A stretch of DNA of 55,056 bases from Paracoccaceae bacterium. GTDB lineage: Bacteria > Pseudomonadota > Alphaproteobacteria > Rhodobacterales > Rhodobacteraceae. The stretch spans positions 40,971-96,026 of the forward strand of contig JAHDXW010000016.1 in the NCBI GenBank assembly GCA_023383015.1, given 5' to 3'. Every line of letters begins with the position of its first letter. The stretch's first letter is position 1. Positions 35,815-44,841 of this stretch are shown here, piece after piece. The notes beneath the pieces are model-generated. The model saw only the letters and a program-made list of their open reading frames with translations, ran no database searches and had not been told where the DNA came from. The translations under genes and the position numbers were made by a program.

Positions 35815-37260
35815 TCAGTTCCCCTCCTCGGCGGCGCGCGCGCCCGGCTGCCCGAGTTTGGCAAGCGCGTCAACCACGCGCGACACGCGGCTGCCCTTGG
35901 ACCCCTTGACGAGCACGATGTCGCCGGCGTCGACCAGCCGGCGGGGGGCGACGACGAGGTCCTCGGCGGCATCGACGCGCAGGCCGCGGCGCGACCCGGG
36001 CAGCGCCTCCCACAGCGCCACCATGCGCGGGCCGACGCAGTGGACGAGGTCGATGCGCGCCATCGCCGGGTCGGCCGCGATCGCGGCGTGCAGGGCCGCC
36101 TCGTCGGGGCCGAGTTCGAGCATGTCGCCGAGGATGGCGATCCGCCGCCCGCCCCGGATGCGGCCGACGCCGTCGCGCGGCTCGGCGGCGGCAAGCACGG
36201 CCAGGGCCGCCGACATCGAGGCGGGGTTGGCGTTGTAGGCGTCGTCGATGAGGTCGAAGGCGACCTCCTCCTCGACCGGATCGAGGCGGATGCGCGCCCG
36301 GCTGCCGCGGCCGCCGGGCGGCTGCCAGCGGCCGAGGTCGATGGCGGCGCGAGCAAGGTCGGCCCCCAGCGCCCGGGCGGCGGCAAGGGCGGCAAGCCCG
36401 TTCAGCGCGAAATGCGTCCCCGCGCTGCGCACGCGGAACAGGAATGGGCCCTCGGGGCCATCGGCGCGGGCCGCCGTCACGTCTTCGCCCGCCGTCACCT
36501 CGAGCAGCCGCCAGTCGGCCCCGGCGGCGCGGCCGAAGGTGGTGACCTCCAGTCCCCGCGCCCGCGCCGCGCCGGTCAGGATCGGCGTCTGGGGCAGGTC
36601 GGCGGGCAGCACCGCGATGCCCCCCGCGGGCACACCCTGCACGATCGCGGCCTTCTCGGCGGCGATCGCCTCGACGCTGCCGAAAGCGGCCAGATGTGCC
36701 GGCCCGACCGTGGTAACCACCGCCACGTCGGGCACGGCGAGGCAGGCGAGCGGGGCGATCTCGCCGGGCGCGTTCATGCCGATCTCGACCACGGCGAAGG
36801 CGGCTGACGGCGGCAGCCGGGCGAGCGTCAGCGGCACCCCCCAGTGGTTGTTGTAGGAGGCTTCGGCGGCATGCGTCGGCCCCTGCCCGGACAGGATCGC
36901 GCGCAGCATCTCCTTGGTAGAGGTCTTGCCGACCGAGCCGGTGACGCCGACAACACGCGCCCGCGCCCGCGCCCGCCCCGCCCGGCCGAGCGCCACCAGC
37001 CCGGCAAGCACGTCGGCCACCTCGAGCAGCGGCGCCCCGGCGGCCAGCCCTGCCGGCCGGCGCGCCACCATCGCCGCCGCCGCCCCACGGGCAAGCGCGT
37101 CGGCGACGAAGTCGTGCCCGTCGCGGACATCCTTCAGCGCCACGAAGAGGTCGCCCGGCGCGATCGTCCGGCTGTCGATCGACACCCCCGTCGCGGCGAA
37201 GGGCCGGCTTGCCCGGCCGCCGGTGGCGGCCACGGCCTCGGTTGCGGTCCACAGCGTCAC
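35815..37260 (-). CDS. murF: UDP-N-acetylmuramoyl-tripeptide--D-alanyl-D-alanine ligase
   Basis: 481 aa, GTG start overlapping the murE stop (GTGA). Adds D-Ala-D-Ala to complete the pentapeptide. ATP loop VVGVTGSVGKTSTKEML near 105, EIGMNAPGEI, and the C-terminal DDAYNANPASM. Zero gap to mraY. Confidence 0.96.
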   Translation of the reverse strand: MTLWTATEAVAATGGRASRPFAATGVSIDSRTIAPGDLFVALKDVRDGHDFVADALARGAAAAMVARRPAGLAAGAPLLEVADVLAGLVALGRAGRARARARVVGVTGSVGKTSTKEMLRAILSGQGPTHAAEASYNNHWGVPLTLARLPPSAAFAVVEIGMNAPGEIAPLACLAVPDVAVVTTVGPAHLAAFGSVEAIAAEKAAIVQGVPAGGIAVLPADLPQTPILTGAARARGLEVTTFGRAAGADWRLLEVTAGEDVTAARADGPEGPFLFRVRSAGTHFALNGLAALAAARALGADLARAAIDLGRWQPPGGRGSRARIRLDPVEEEVAFDLIDDAYNANPASMSAALAVLAAAEPRDGVGRIRGGRRIAILGDMLELGPDEAALHAAIAADPAMARIDLVHCVGPRMVALWEALPGSRRGLRVDAAEDLVVAPRRLVDAGDIVLVKGSKGSRVSRVVDALAKLGQPGARAAEEGN

Positions 37261-38741
37261 GGCTCGCGGCCCTCCAGTGCGGCGACGGCGAGGCTCGCCT
37301 GTTCGGCATCGTCGAAAGGGTAGACCGTCCCGCCCATGGTCTGCCCGGTCTCGTGGCCCTTGCCGGCGACCAGCAGCGCGTCACCCGGCCCGAGCGCCGC
37401 CACCCCGCGCAGGATCGCCTCGGCCCGGTCGCCGACCTCGGCGGCTCCGGGGCAACCGGCCAGCACCGCGGCGCGGATGGCGGCGGGGTCCTCCGAGCGC
37501 GGATTGTCGTCGGTGACGATGCACAGGTCGGCATGCGCCGCCGCCGCCGCCCCCATCAGCGGCCGCTTGGCGCGGTCGCGGTCGCCGCCGGCACCGAGGA
37601 CGACGACGATCCGCCCCAGCACATGCGGCCGCAGCGCCGCGAGCGCGGTGGCAACCGCATCGGGGGTGTGGGCATAGTCGACGAAGACCGGCGCGCCGTT
37701 CGCGCGGGTGGCGACATGCTGCATCCGTCCGCGCACCGTCACAAGGCGTGCGAGCGCCTCGAGCACCGGCCCTGGCTCGCCCCCCGCGGCCAGTACCAGC
37801 CCCGCGGCAACCAGTGCGTTCTCGGCCTGGAAGCCGCCGACGAGCGCAAGCTCGGCCTGCCGGACGCTGCCGCGCCAGGCGAAGCGCAGCGTCTGCCCGG
37901 CTGGCCGGAAGGCCTGGGCGAGGATGCGCAGATCGGCACCTTCGCCGCGGCCCGTGGCCAGCACCGGGTGGCCCGCCGCCCCCGCCACCGCCGCCATCCG
38001 CGCGCCCTCGGCGCCGTCGAGGTTGACGACCGCCGGCGCGCCCGCCGGCAGCAGGCGGTCGAACAGCCCCGCCTTGGCAGCGAAATAGGCCTCCATGCTC
38101 GCGTGGTAGTCGAGATGGTCCTGCGTGAGGTTGGTGAAGGCCGCCGCCGCCAGCCGCACCCCCTCGAGCCGGCGCTGGTCGAGCCCGTGCGAGGAGGCCT
38201 CCATCGCCGCATGCGTCACCCCGGCCGCCGCCATCGCGGCCAGCAGCCGGTGCAGCGTCAGCGAATCGGGGGTGGTGTGGCCGAGCGGCGCGGCAAAGGC
38301 GCCCTCGACGCCGGTGGTGCCGAGACTTGCGGCGCGATGGCCCGTGGCGTCCCAGAGCTGGCGGGCAAAGCTTGCCACCGAGGTCTTGCCGTTGGTGCCG
38401 GTGACGGCGACGACCGTCGCCGGCTGGGCACCAAACCACAATGCCGCCGCCCGGGCGAGGGCCGCGCGCGCGTCCTCGGCCACCGCCAGCGCCGCGCCCG
38501 CGGCCGCGACCGCCGCCCGGCAGGCGCGCGCGCCCTCGGCATCGGTCAGCACCGCCGCCGCCCCCGCGACCAGCGCCGCCGGCACGAAGGCCGCCCCGTG
38601 CGTCCGCGTCCCGGGAAGCGCCGCGAACAGCATCCCCGCCCGCACCGCCCGGCTGTCGAGCGCAAGCCCGCTGATCCGCGCCGCCCGCCCGCCCTCGGCC
38701 ACAAGGCCGAGGTCCGCCAGTGTCCGCCCTGCGCCGCTCAC
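37257..38741 (-). CDS. murE: UDP-N-acetylmuramoyl-L-alanyl-D-glutamate--2,6-diaminopimelate ligase
   Basis: 494 aa, GTG start with AGGGGGA 6 nt upstream. ATP loop VTGTNGKTSVASF near 110, the carbamylated-lysine region MEASSHGL/LTQDHLDYH, and the meso-DAP specificity motif DDNPRSEDP, which indicates a diaminopimelate-type peptidoglycan. 40 bp after ftsI. Confidence 0.97.
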   Translation of the reverse strand: MSGAGRTLADLGLVAEGGRAARISGLALDSRAVRAGMLFAALPGTRTHGAAFVPAALVAGAAAVLTDAEGARACRAAVAAAGAALAVAEDARAALARAAALWFGAQPATVVAVTGTNGKTSVASFARQLWDATGHRAASLGTTGVEGAFAAPLGHTTPDSLTLHRLLAAMAAAGVTHAAMEASSHGLDQRRLEGVRLAAAAFTNLTQDHLDYHASMEAYFAAKAGLFDRLLPAGAPAVVNLDGAEGARMAAVAGAAGHPVLATGRGEGADLRILAQAFRPAGQTLRFAWRGSVRQAELALVGGFQAENALVAAGLVLAAGGEPGPVLEALARLVTVRGRMQHVATRANGAPVFVDYAHTPDAVATALAALRPHVLGRIVVVLGAGGDRDRAKRPLMGAAAAAHADLCIVTDDNPRSEDPAAIRAAVLAGCPGAAEVGDRAEAILRGVAALGPGDALLVAGKGHETGQTMGGTVYPFDDAEQASLAVAALEGREP

Positions 38742-38781
38742 CCCGGTCCCCCTGCCGGCCGGGCACCCATCGCCCCGGACC

Positions 38782-40566
38782 TCAGTTCCGGACGCGGATT
38801 AGCGCATCCGCGGCGGCAGGTTCAACGGCCGGCCTGAGGCCGAGCAGGGGCGCCGCCCGCCGGATCACCTCGGCGGCCACCGGCACCGCCGTCCACCCCG
38901 CCGTCCGGCGGGGCTCGCGCCCGGAGGTCTCCATCGGCTCGTCCAACGTCACCACCAGCACGTAGCGCGGGGCATGGGCGGGAAAGACGGCGGCGAAGGT
39001 GGCGATCACCCGGTCGCTGTAGTAGCCCCCGCCCGGTCGCGGCTTGTCGGCGGTTCCGGTCTTGCCGCCCACCGCATAGCCCTGCACCTCGGCCAGGCTC
39101 GCCGTGCCGCGCGTCACCGTCTCGCGCAGCATCCGCCGGATGATCGCCGAGGTCGCCTCCGACACCACCCGCTCACCCCGCGCCGGCCCCGGCCGGCGCA
39201 GCAGCGTGGGCGACACCCGCGTGCCGCCGTTGACCATGGTCGCATAGCCCGCCGCCAGATGCAGCGGGCTGATCGACAGCCCGTGGCCGTAGGAGATCGT
39301 CATCATCGCGATCTCGGACCACTGCCGCGGCAGGAGCGGCCGTGCCCCCGGCGCCTCCGACAGTTCAACCGGCAGCGCATCGAGCAGTCCCAGTCCCCGC
39401 AGGAATGCCTGCTGGCGCTCGGCGCCGATCTGCATGGCCATGCGCGCGGTGCCGATGTTGGAGCTCTTGACGATCACGTCGGTGACGCTCAGATGCGGCC
39501 CGTAGTTGCGGAAGTCGCGGATGCGGAAGCGGCCCCAGGTCAGCGGGCCCTGGGTGTTGATGCGGGTCTCGGGGCCGACGAGACCGAGTTCGAGCGCCTG
39601 CGCGGCGGTGAACACCTTGCTGACCGAGCCGAGCTCGTAGACGCCCTGGACCGCGCGGTTGAACAGCGGGCTGTCCGAGGGGTCGCCCTCGACCAGCGGC
39701 GACGGCCGGCCGTTGGGGTCGAAATCGGGCAGCGAGACGAGCGCCGCCACCTCGCCCGACATCGCGTCCATCAGCACCGCCGAGGCGCCCTTGGCGTTCA
39801 TCAGCCGCATGCCGGCGCCAAGCACCTCGCGCACCGCCGCCTGCACGCCGAGGTCGAGCGAGAGCACCAGCGGCGCGGCGCCGTTGGCGGGGTCGCGCAG
39901 CCATGCGTCCCAGGCCCGCTCCACCCCCGCGGTGCCCCTGATCTCGGCCGCGCTCACCCCCTCGCGCCCGAAGCCGGCGCCGCCGAGGACATGGGCGGCC
40001 TCCGCCCCGTTGGGATAAAGGCGCATCGCCCGCGGGCCGAACAACAGCCCCGGCTCGCCGATCTCGTGCACCGCCTGCATCTGTTCGGGCGACAGGCGCC
40101 GCTTGATCCAGACGAAGCGGCGGCCCGGTTCGGTGAACTGGCGCAGCAGCGCCGCGGGGTCGAGATCGGGCAGCACCGCCGCCAGCGCCCGCGCCGCGCG
40201 GGCGGGGTCGACCATCTGGTGGGGCTGGGCATAAAGCGCGTGCGTGACGAGGTTGGTGGCCAGCACCCGGCCGTTGCGGTCGACGATGTCGGCGCGGCTG
40301 GCCTCGATCGCGTCGCCCGAGGCGGCGGCCCGCGGCTCGGCTGCCTCGGCGGTGGCGATCACCGTCATCCGCGCGCCGATGGCGGCGAAGGCGACCACGA
40401 ACGCCACCCCGAGCATGAGCAGCCGCCCCTCGGCCAGCACTCGGGCGCGGTCGCGCTGGGCCTCCTGGCGCAGCCGGCGGTTCTCGCGCTCGATGGCGTC
40501 GGGGTTCTCGCCGCGGGCGCGGGCCGACAGGATCCGGGCGAGCGGACGCAGCGGACGGCGGATCAC
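38782..40566 (-). CDS. ftsI: Division-specific peptidoglycan transpeptidase FtsI (PBP3)
   Basis: 594 aa, GTG start overlapping the ftsL stop (GTGA, 4 nt). A short cytoplasmic N-terminus, one membrane helix (LLMLGVAFVVAFAAIGARM), the class B dimerisation domain (from ASRADIVDRNGRVLA) and the transpeptidase domain with YELGSVSKVF (SxxK), KSSNIG (SxN) and GKTGTAD (KTG). The frame is open further upstream but overlaps ftsL and rsmH. FtsI cross-links septal peptidoglycan with FtsW. Confidence 0.96.
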   Translation of the reverse strand: MIRRPLRPLARILSARARGENPDAIERENRRLRQEAQRDRARVLAEGRLLMLGVAFVVAFAAIGARMTVIATAEAAEPRAAASGDAIEASRADIVDRNGRVLATNLVTHALYAQPHQMVDPARAARALAAVLPDLDPAALLRQFTEPGRRFVWIKRRLSPEQMQAVHEIGEPGLLFGPRAMRLYPNGAEAAHVLGGAGFGREGVSAAEIRGTAGVERAWDAWLRDPANGAAPLVLSLDLGVQAAVREVLGAGMRLMNAKGASAVLMDAMSGEVAALVSLPDFDPNGRPSPLVEGDPSDSPLFNRAVQGVYELGSVSKVFTAAQALELGLVGPETRINTQGPLTWGRFRIRDFRNYGPHLSVTDVIVKSSNIGTARMAMQIGAERQQAFLRGLGLLDALPVELSEAPGARPLLPRQWSEIAMMTISYGHGLSISPLHLAAGYATMVNGGTRVSPTLLRRPGPARGERVVSEATSAIIRRMLRETVTRGTASLAEVQGYAVGGKTGTADKPRPGGGYYSDRVIATFAAVFPAHAPRYVLVVTLDEPMETSGREPRRTAGWTAVPVAAEVIRRAAPLLGLRPAVEPAAADALIRVRN

Positions 40567-40910
40567 GGCGCGCCCTCCCCGTCCGACGACAGGGTGACGC
40601 TGCGACCGAGCGCCCCGCCGATCGGCGGATAGGCGATCTGGCCGATGGCGCCGAACTGGCCGGCCTCCATCGGCAGCAGCTGCAGGCGGTCGAAGTTCAG
40701 CGCCACCAGAGCCGCCAGCCGCGCGGGGCGGTTCAGATAGGCCCATTCGGCGCGCTGCACGGCGAGCGACTCGCGCAGCCAGGCGATCTCGGCCTGCAGC
40801 CTGCCGACCTCGCGCAGCGATTCCTGGGTGGCGTAGTTCTCGCGGTAGGCCCACCAGGCTAGCCCCATGACGGCCAGGCAGGACAGGACATAGAAGACCC
40901 CGCGCATCAT
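40563..40910 (-). CDS. ftsL: Cell division protein FtsL
   Basis: 115 aa bitopic membrane protein: helix at about 3-21 ([20 protein letters not shown]), then a coiled coil ([20 protein letters not shown]) and [10 protein letters not shown], the typical FtsL layout. It links FtsB/FtsQ to FtsWI activation. Sequence conservation is low in this family, so position between rsmH and ftsI carries weight. Its ATG overlaps the rsmH stop as ATGA. Confidence 0.9.
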   Translation of the reverse strand: MMRGVFYVLSCLAVMGLAWWAYRENYATQESLREVGRLQAEIAWLRESLAVQRAEWAYLNRPARLAALVALNFDRLQLLPMEAGQFGAIGQIAYPPIGGALGRSVTLSSDGEGAP

Positions 40911-41920
40911 CCCCCTCCGGTCAGTGCAAGCGGCGGCAGCCCCAGCGCCGCGGCCGGCGGCGGCACGGCAGCGGCCGGCGCCCCGGTGCGCCGTGCCAGG
41001 CGCAGCCGGGCCGAGCGTGCCCGCGGATTGGCGGCGATCTCGGCGGCGCCGGCGACGATGCCGCCGCGCGCCACCAGGCGGAAGGCCGGCGCCGCCGCCG
41101 GCGCCGCCACCGGCGCGTGCCGGCTGCCCTGCCCGGCCGCGCCGGCGCGCAGCGCCAGGAAGCGCTTGACGATGCGGTCCTCGAGCGAATGGAAGCTGAC
41201 CACCGCCAGCCAGCCGTCGGGGGCAAGCGCCCGCTCGGCCGCGGCGAGGCCGGCGACCAGATCGGCAAGCTCGCCGTTCACCGCGATCCGCAGCGCCTGG
41301 AAGCTGCGCGTGGCCGGGTGGCTCTCGCCCGGCTTCGGCCGTGGCAGGCAGGAGGCGACGATGCCTGCCAGCCGGCCGGTGGTGCCGATCGGCGCCTCGG
41401 CGCGGGCGCGGACGATCGCCCGGGCGATGCGGCGGGCGGCGCGCTCCTCGCCGAACTGGTGCAGGATGTCGGCCAGCCGCCCCACGGGGGCGGCGTTGAC
41501 AAGATCGGCGGCACTGGGCCCCTCGCCGGACATGCGCATGTCCAGCGGTCCGTCGCGCAGGAAGGAGAATCCGCGCCCGGGCTGGTCAAGCTGCATCGAC
41601 GATACCCCGAGGTCGAGCACCACGCCGTCCAGCGGGCCGGGGGCATGGGCCTCGAGGTCGCGGAAGTTCGCCTCCACCCGCACCAGCCGGTCGCCCCACT
41701 GTCCGGCCCAGGAATCGGCCAGGGCCAGCGCCGCGGGGTCGCGGTCGAGCGCGATCACCTGCCCGGCGCCGGCGTCCAGCAGCGCGCGCGCATAGCCTCC
41801 GGCGCCGAAGGTGCCGTCGAGCCAGCGCCCGCGCACCGGCGCCACCGCCGCGACCAGCTGCCCGATCAGCACCGGCAGGTGCGGCGGCGGGTCCCGGCCC
41901 GGGGGCAGGGCGGCAGCCAT
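40907..41920 (-). CDS. rsmH: 16S rRNA (cytosine-1402 N4) methyltransferase
   Basis: 337 aa. Signatures [13 protein letters not shown], the SAM loop [34 protein letters not shown], and [14 protein letters not shown]. RsmH methylates C1402 in the ribosomal P site. Start at 41920, 5 nt after the mraZ stop; no earlier in-frame Met fits. The Ala/Pro-rich C-terminal tail is longer than usual. Confidence 0.96.
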   Translation of the reverse strand: MAAALPPGRDPPPHLPVLIGQLVAAVAPVRGRWLDGTFGAGGYARALLDAGAGQVIALDRDPAALALADSWAGQWGDRLVRVEANFRDLEAHAPGPLDGVVLDLGVSSMQLDQPGRGFSFLRDGPLDMRMSGEGPSAADLVNAAPVGRLADILHQFGEERAARRIARAIVRARAEAPIGTTGRLAGIVASCLPRPKPGESHPATRSFQALRIAVNGELADLVAGLAAAERALAPDGWLAVVSFHSLEDRIVKRFLALRAGAAGQGSRHAPVAAPAAAPAFRLVARGGIVAGAAEIAANPRARSARLRLARRTGAPAAAVPPPAAALGLPPLALTGGG

Positions 41921-41925
41921 CGCCC

Positions 41926-42438
41926 TCAGTCCCGCGACCGCCCTCGCAACAGCGAGGCGGGGTCGAAGTCGGGCGGCTGGCGGTCCAGCCAGTCGCGGGT
42001 GCGGGCGGCCTTCTTGGCCGCGTAGGTGGCGGGGTTCCAGATGTGGAACCGGTCGCCGGCGCCGATGAAGAAGACCTGCTCGCCCAGCGCAATCTTCTCG
42101 CGCAGGGGCTTGGGCACGACGATGCGGCCGTCGGGCTGCACCTCCGCGGGGTGGCTCTGGCCGTAGTAGAGCTCCTCGACCATCTCGCGCTCGATCGAGC
42201 CCCGCTCCATCGCATCCACGAGCTCGTCGATCTCGTTCATCGCGGTCATGGTGAAGCATTCGAGGTAATCGCGCCGGTGGTCGCCATAGACGATGACGAA
42301 CTGCGGCTTGCGCCCTTCCACCCAGTCGGGGTCACAGGCCTCGATGACACGGCGGAAGGTCGAGGGGACCGACACCTGCCCCTTGGCGAGGTCCATCTTC
42401 TGGGTCGAGTTGCCCCTGAACCTGTGCGCCACCGCCAC
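41926..42438 (-). CDS. mraZ: Transcriptional regulator MraZ
   Basis: 170 aa, GTG start with AAGGAG 5-10 nt upstream. Two AbrB-like halves: [23 protein letters not shown] and [30 protein letters not shown]. MraZ binds TGGG-type repeats in front of its own gene and tunes the dcw cluster. It heads the run mraZ-rsmH-ftsL-ftsI-murE-murF-mraY, with a very long upstream region. Confidence 0.95.
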   Translation of the reverse strand: MAVAHRFRGNSTQKMDLAKGQVSVPSTFRRVIEACDPDWVEGRKPQFVIVYGDHRRDYLECFTMTAMNEIDELVDAMERGSIEREMVEELYYGQSHPAEVQPDGRIVVPKPLREKIALGEQVFFIGAGDRFHIWNPATYAAKKAARTRDWLDRQPPDFDPASLLRGRSRD

Positions 42439-42880
42439 GCGGCTCCTTCACCTCTCGTGCCGCGCCCGGCCCCTGAACGAGATCGGCGGACCGGGCCGCT
42501 GCCATAGCCCGATCCGCCGCCCTCGTCCCATCGCTGGGTCGCTCCGGCTGCACCTGTCGTCCGGGGGGGAGTGGACGGATGTGCTCGCGAGGTGCGCCGG
42601 ATGCCTCTTCTTTTCGTCCGGTGAGGGGGTTGCCTGTATGACCCCTGCCCCAGGGTCCTGCGGGTCTCTGTCGTTCCCGTCTGTTGACCCTCACCTTGCG
42701 GTCAGTGATGGCATGTGAATTCACGGGATGCAACTGGTTTCACCTCCCCATCCAACTCAGAACCGGATGAAAAGTGGCTGATCCGCAACAGTTCTCTGGA
42801 GATTTTGCAGTCATCTCGCAACATTCCGTGTGCAACGAGGTTCAACCTACCAGATATGGGAAAGGTGGGTCACGCGAGGC
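42439..42880 (-). ncRNA. mraZ 5' leader; expected site of an UpsM-like sRNA
   Basis: About 440 bp with no credible protein gene lie before mraZ. In Rhodobacter sphaeroides the mraZ leader yields the abundant sRNA UpsM, by early termination and RNase E processing. I cannot confirm sequence homology. What can be seen: unusually AT-rich stretches (42715-42850), a perfect palindrome GTGAATTCAC (42715-42724), and alternative G/C hairpins on the minus strand around 42630-42665 (AGGGGT/ACCCCCT and GACCC/GGGTC share bases). No T-run terminator was found, so ends are not defined. Confidence 0.35.
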
Positions 42881-42882
42881 GT

Positions 42883-42897
42883 TCCCATCATATCCCA
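42883..42897 (-). promoter_or_regulatory. Paired MraZ half-sites
   Basis: On the minus strand, TGGGATATGATGGGA: two TGGGA units with exactly 10-bp periodicity, the known MraZ-box spacing. A third unit expected 10 bp on is absent, but two TGGG units in the opposite direction (TGGGA at 42857-42861, TGGGT at 42866-42870) face them. The box is about 445 bp before the mraZ start, which implies a distal promoter and a long leader. Confidence 0.6.
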
Positions 42898-42986
42898 CGT
42901 TAATTGCCGGAAGGGCCGCCGCTGGCGATGCAGGTGGGCGGAGGCCTGCGGGATTCACCCCCGGAGGCCCCGAATCGTCCGGTCGC

Positions 42987-43004
42987 GGCGGCGTTCGCGC
43001 CGCC
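42987..43004 (-). terminator. GC hairpin after mrp
   Basis: GGCGGCG/CGCCGCC 7-bp stem with a 4-nt loop, 50 nt past the mrp stop on its transcript. No T-run. It probably ends or protects the mrp mRNA before the dcw promoter region. Confidence 0.45.
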
Positions 43005-43053
43005 CCGGGCATTCCCGCGATAGGCTTCCCGTGATTTCCCGCGCCGGCGCCGC

Positions 43054-44145
43054 TCAGGCGATGCCTTCGGCCACCAGCCGGCGGGCGAGACGGGCGTAGG
43101 CCGCCGCGCTCGGCCCGTCGCCGGCGGCCACCGGGGTGCCGGCGTCGCCGGCCTCGCGCACCTCGAGCGCGAGCGGCAACGCCCCGAGGAACGGCAGGCC
43201 AAGCCTGCGCGCCTCGGCCTCGACCCCGCCATGGCCGAAGATGTGGCTCTCGTGGCCGCAGTTGGGGCAGACGAAGACCGACATGTTCTCGACCAGCCCG
43301 ACCACCGGCGCCTTGAGCTGGCGGAACATCGCGATCGCCTTGCGGGCGTCCAGGAGCGCCACGTCCTGCGGCGTCGAGACGATCAGCGCCCCGGCCAGGG
43401 GCACCTTCTGGCAGAGCGACAGTTGCACGTCGCCGGTGCCCGGCGGCAGGTCGACGACCAGCACGTCAAGCTCGCCCCAGGCGACCTGCCCCAGCATCTG
43501 CTGCAGCGCCCCCATCAGCATCGGGCCGCGCCAAATCACCGCCGTGTCCTGGTCGGCCAGCATCAGCCCGATCGACATCATCGTCACGCCATGGGCGACC
43601 GGCGGCAGGATGGTCTTGCCGTCGGGCGAGGACGGGCGGGCCGAGACGCCCATCATCCGCGGCTGCGAGGGGCCGTGGATGTCGGCGTCCAACAGGCCGA
43701 CACGGCGGCCGGCGCGCGCCAGCGCCACCGCGAGGTTGGAGGCCACGGTCGACTTGCCCACCCCGCCCTTGCCGGAGGCGACGGCAAGGATGTGGCGCAC
43801 CCCGGCAAGCGGCTCGGGCCCCGCCTGCGGCGCGGGATGGCGGCCGATCCGCAGTGCCGGCGGTTCTCCCTGCGGCGCGGCGCGGGGCGCGGGGGCGGGG
43901 GCGTGCGCGGTCAGCACCACTGATGCCGCGGTGACGCCCGGCAGCGCCCGCACCGTCTCCTCGGCCACCCGCCGCAGGCCCTGCATCCGCTGCGCCGCCT
44001 CCGGCGTCGGCGCCTCGAGCACGAAGCGCACCGTGCCGCCCTCCACCGTCAGCGCCCGCACCAGATCCCGCGAGACCGGATCACCGCCGTCGGGCAGGGT
44101 GATCCGCCCCAGTGCCGCCAGCACCGCCTCGCGCGTCACAGCCAT
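43054..44145 (-). CDS. mrp: Mrp/ApbC-type iron-sulfur cluster carrier ATPase
   Basis: 363 aa. N-terminal DUF59/MIP18 domain (about 1-85), an Ala/Pro linker, then a deviant-Walker P-loop ATPase with VASGKGGVGKST at about 120, DADIHGPSQP, DLPPGTGD, and the cluster-binding CPNC in FVCPNCGHESHIFG. It binds and transfers 4Fe-4S clusters. The start at 44145 has GGGGGA about 8 nt upstream; the frame upstream is not family-like. Transcribed towards mraZ. Confidence 0.94.
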   Translation of the reverse strand: MAVTREAVLAALGRITLPDGGDPVSRDLVRALTVEGGTVRFVLEAPTPEAAQRMQGLRRVAEETVRALPGVTAASVVLTAHAPAPAPRAAPQGEPPALRIGRHPAPQAGPEPLAGVRHILAVASGKGGVGKSTVASNLAVALARAGRRVGLLDADIHGPSQPRMMGVSARPSSPDGKTILPPVAHGVTMMSIGLMLADQDTAVIWRGPMLMGALQQMLGQVAWGELDVLVVDLPPGTGDVQLSLCQKVPLAGALIVSTPQDVALLDARKAIAMFRQLKAPVVGLVENMSVFVCPNCGHESHIFGHGGVEAEARRLGLPFLGALPLALEVREAGDAGTPVAAGDGPSAAAYARLARRLVAEGIA

Positions 44146-44359
44146 CCGCAGTTCCCCCGATCCGTCATTGCCCGCTCGAATGCCGCATCGCAGCGCGATA
44201 CGACCCTTCCCGTTTTGCCCGCAAGAGCGCCGGAGACAAGAATATCCTGCCCGAATCCGATGCGCCGCCGGTCTGCGGTTTCTGCATGGCAGCATTGACG
44301 CGGAAGGACATTGTGCACATGCAGCATCAGACTATCTTGGCTCCAGACGCGCGGCCGGG

Positions 44360-44527
44360 CTAGCGGCGGGGCGCGGGAAACAGCGGTCGGTTCGGCACGG
44401 GCTCCTGCCCCGCCAGCACCCGGCTTCTGGGCTTAGGGCGCCGCGCCCGGCCCTGCAAGGGTTCCCCGCACAGCAGCGCCCGCGGCGTGCCGCTCCACTC
44501 GGGGCGGAGACAGGTTTCGACGGGCAT
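44360..44527 (-). CDS. Possible small protein of unknown function
   Basis: 55 codons on the minus strand starting MPVETCLRPEWSG. A strong Shine-Dalgarno, GGGGAGGAGG, ends 5 nt before the ATG. The product is Arg/Pro-rich (RARRPKPRSR) with two cysteines and no membrane segment. I do not recognise it. In DNA this GC-rich, short open frames arise by chance and the GGAGG here is one of several repeats, so it may not be real. Confidence 0.3.
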   Translation of the reverse strand: MPVETCLRPEWSGTPRALLCGEPLQGRARRPKPRSRVLAGQEPVPNRPLFPAPRR

Positions 44528-44529
44528 CC

Positions 44530-44708
44530 CGACCTCCTCCCCGGGGTGCCCGGACTCGGCGGCGGCACCGACCTCCTCCCCGGTGCCGCCGCATCTTCCC
44601 TTCCCGGCCCCGCAAGGCGGGTGCCGGCTCCGCGACGCGGCGGGCCTCTCCTCCCTGGGGCCGGCCGCCCGCGCGGCGGCGGCGCCCTCCTCCTCCCTGG
44701 CGCCGCCG
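44530..44708 (-). repeat. Repeated CTCCTCCC tracts
   Basis: Four imperfect copies of a C-rich unit (around 44530-44550, 44569-44590, 44645-44664 and 44687-44708), read on the minus strand as a GC block followed by GGGAGGAGG. Spacings are about 39, 76 and 42 nt, so roughly one or two units of 40 nt. They may be diverged tandem repeats. Function unknown. Confidence 0.4.
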
Positions 44709-44841
44709 CCCATGCCCGTTCCCCCGCCGCCGGCCCGTCAGCGTGCCGCGCCTTCGCAGCCGGCCCGGGCACCCCCCGGCCCCGCTTGATGCCGCACCGC
44801 GCCACGGGTTAAACCCGGGGCGTTCACCGCGAGGGATGGCC

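Larger units (their letters stand above)
44146..44841. other. Long divergent region between mrp and sseA, mostly without recognised genes
   Basis: About 700 bp. The left third (44146-44360) is moderately AT-rich and probably holds promoters for mrp and perhaps rightward genes, but no element was convincing. The right part is very GC-rich with repeated CTCCTCCC tracts. One small minus-strand ORF is described separately. No RNA gene was seen. Confidence 0.4.

Noticed and set aside
42332-42733. A 133-codon minus-strand frame overlapping mraZ and its leader
   Set aside because: It overlaps the confident mraZ start in another frame, has a composition typical of GC-driven chance frames, and lacks a good ribosome-binding site. 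The leader reading fits better.
42439-43053. RNase P RNA or a tRNA in the mraZ upstream gap
   Set aside because: I looked for the conserved RNase P blocks and for a T-arm with an acceptor stem and found neither; GGTTCAACC near 42838 has no matching tRNA architecture.
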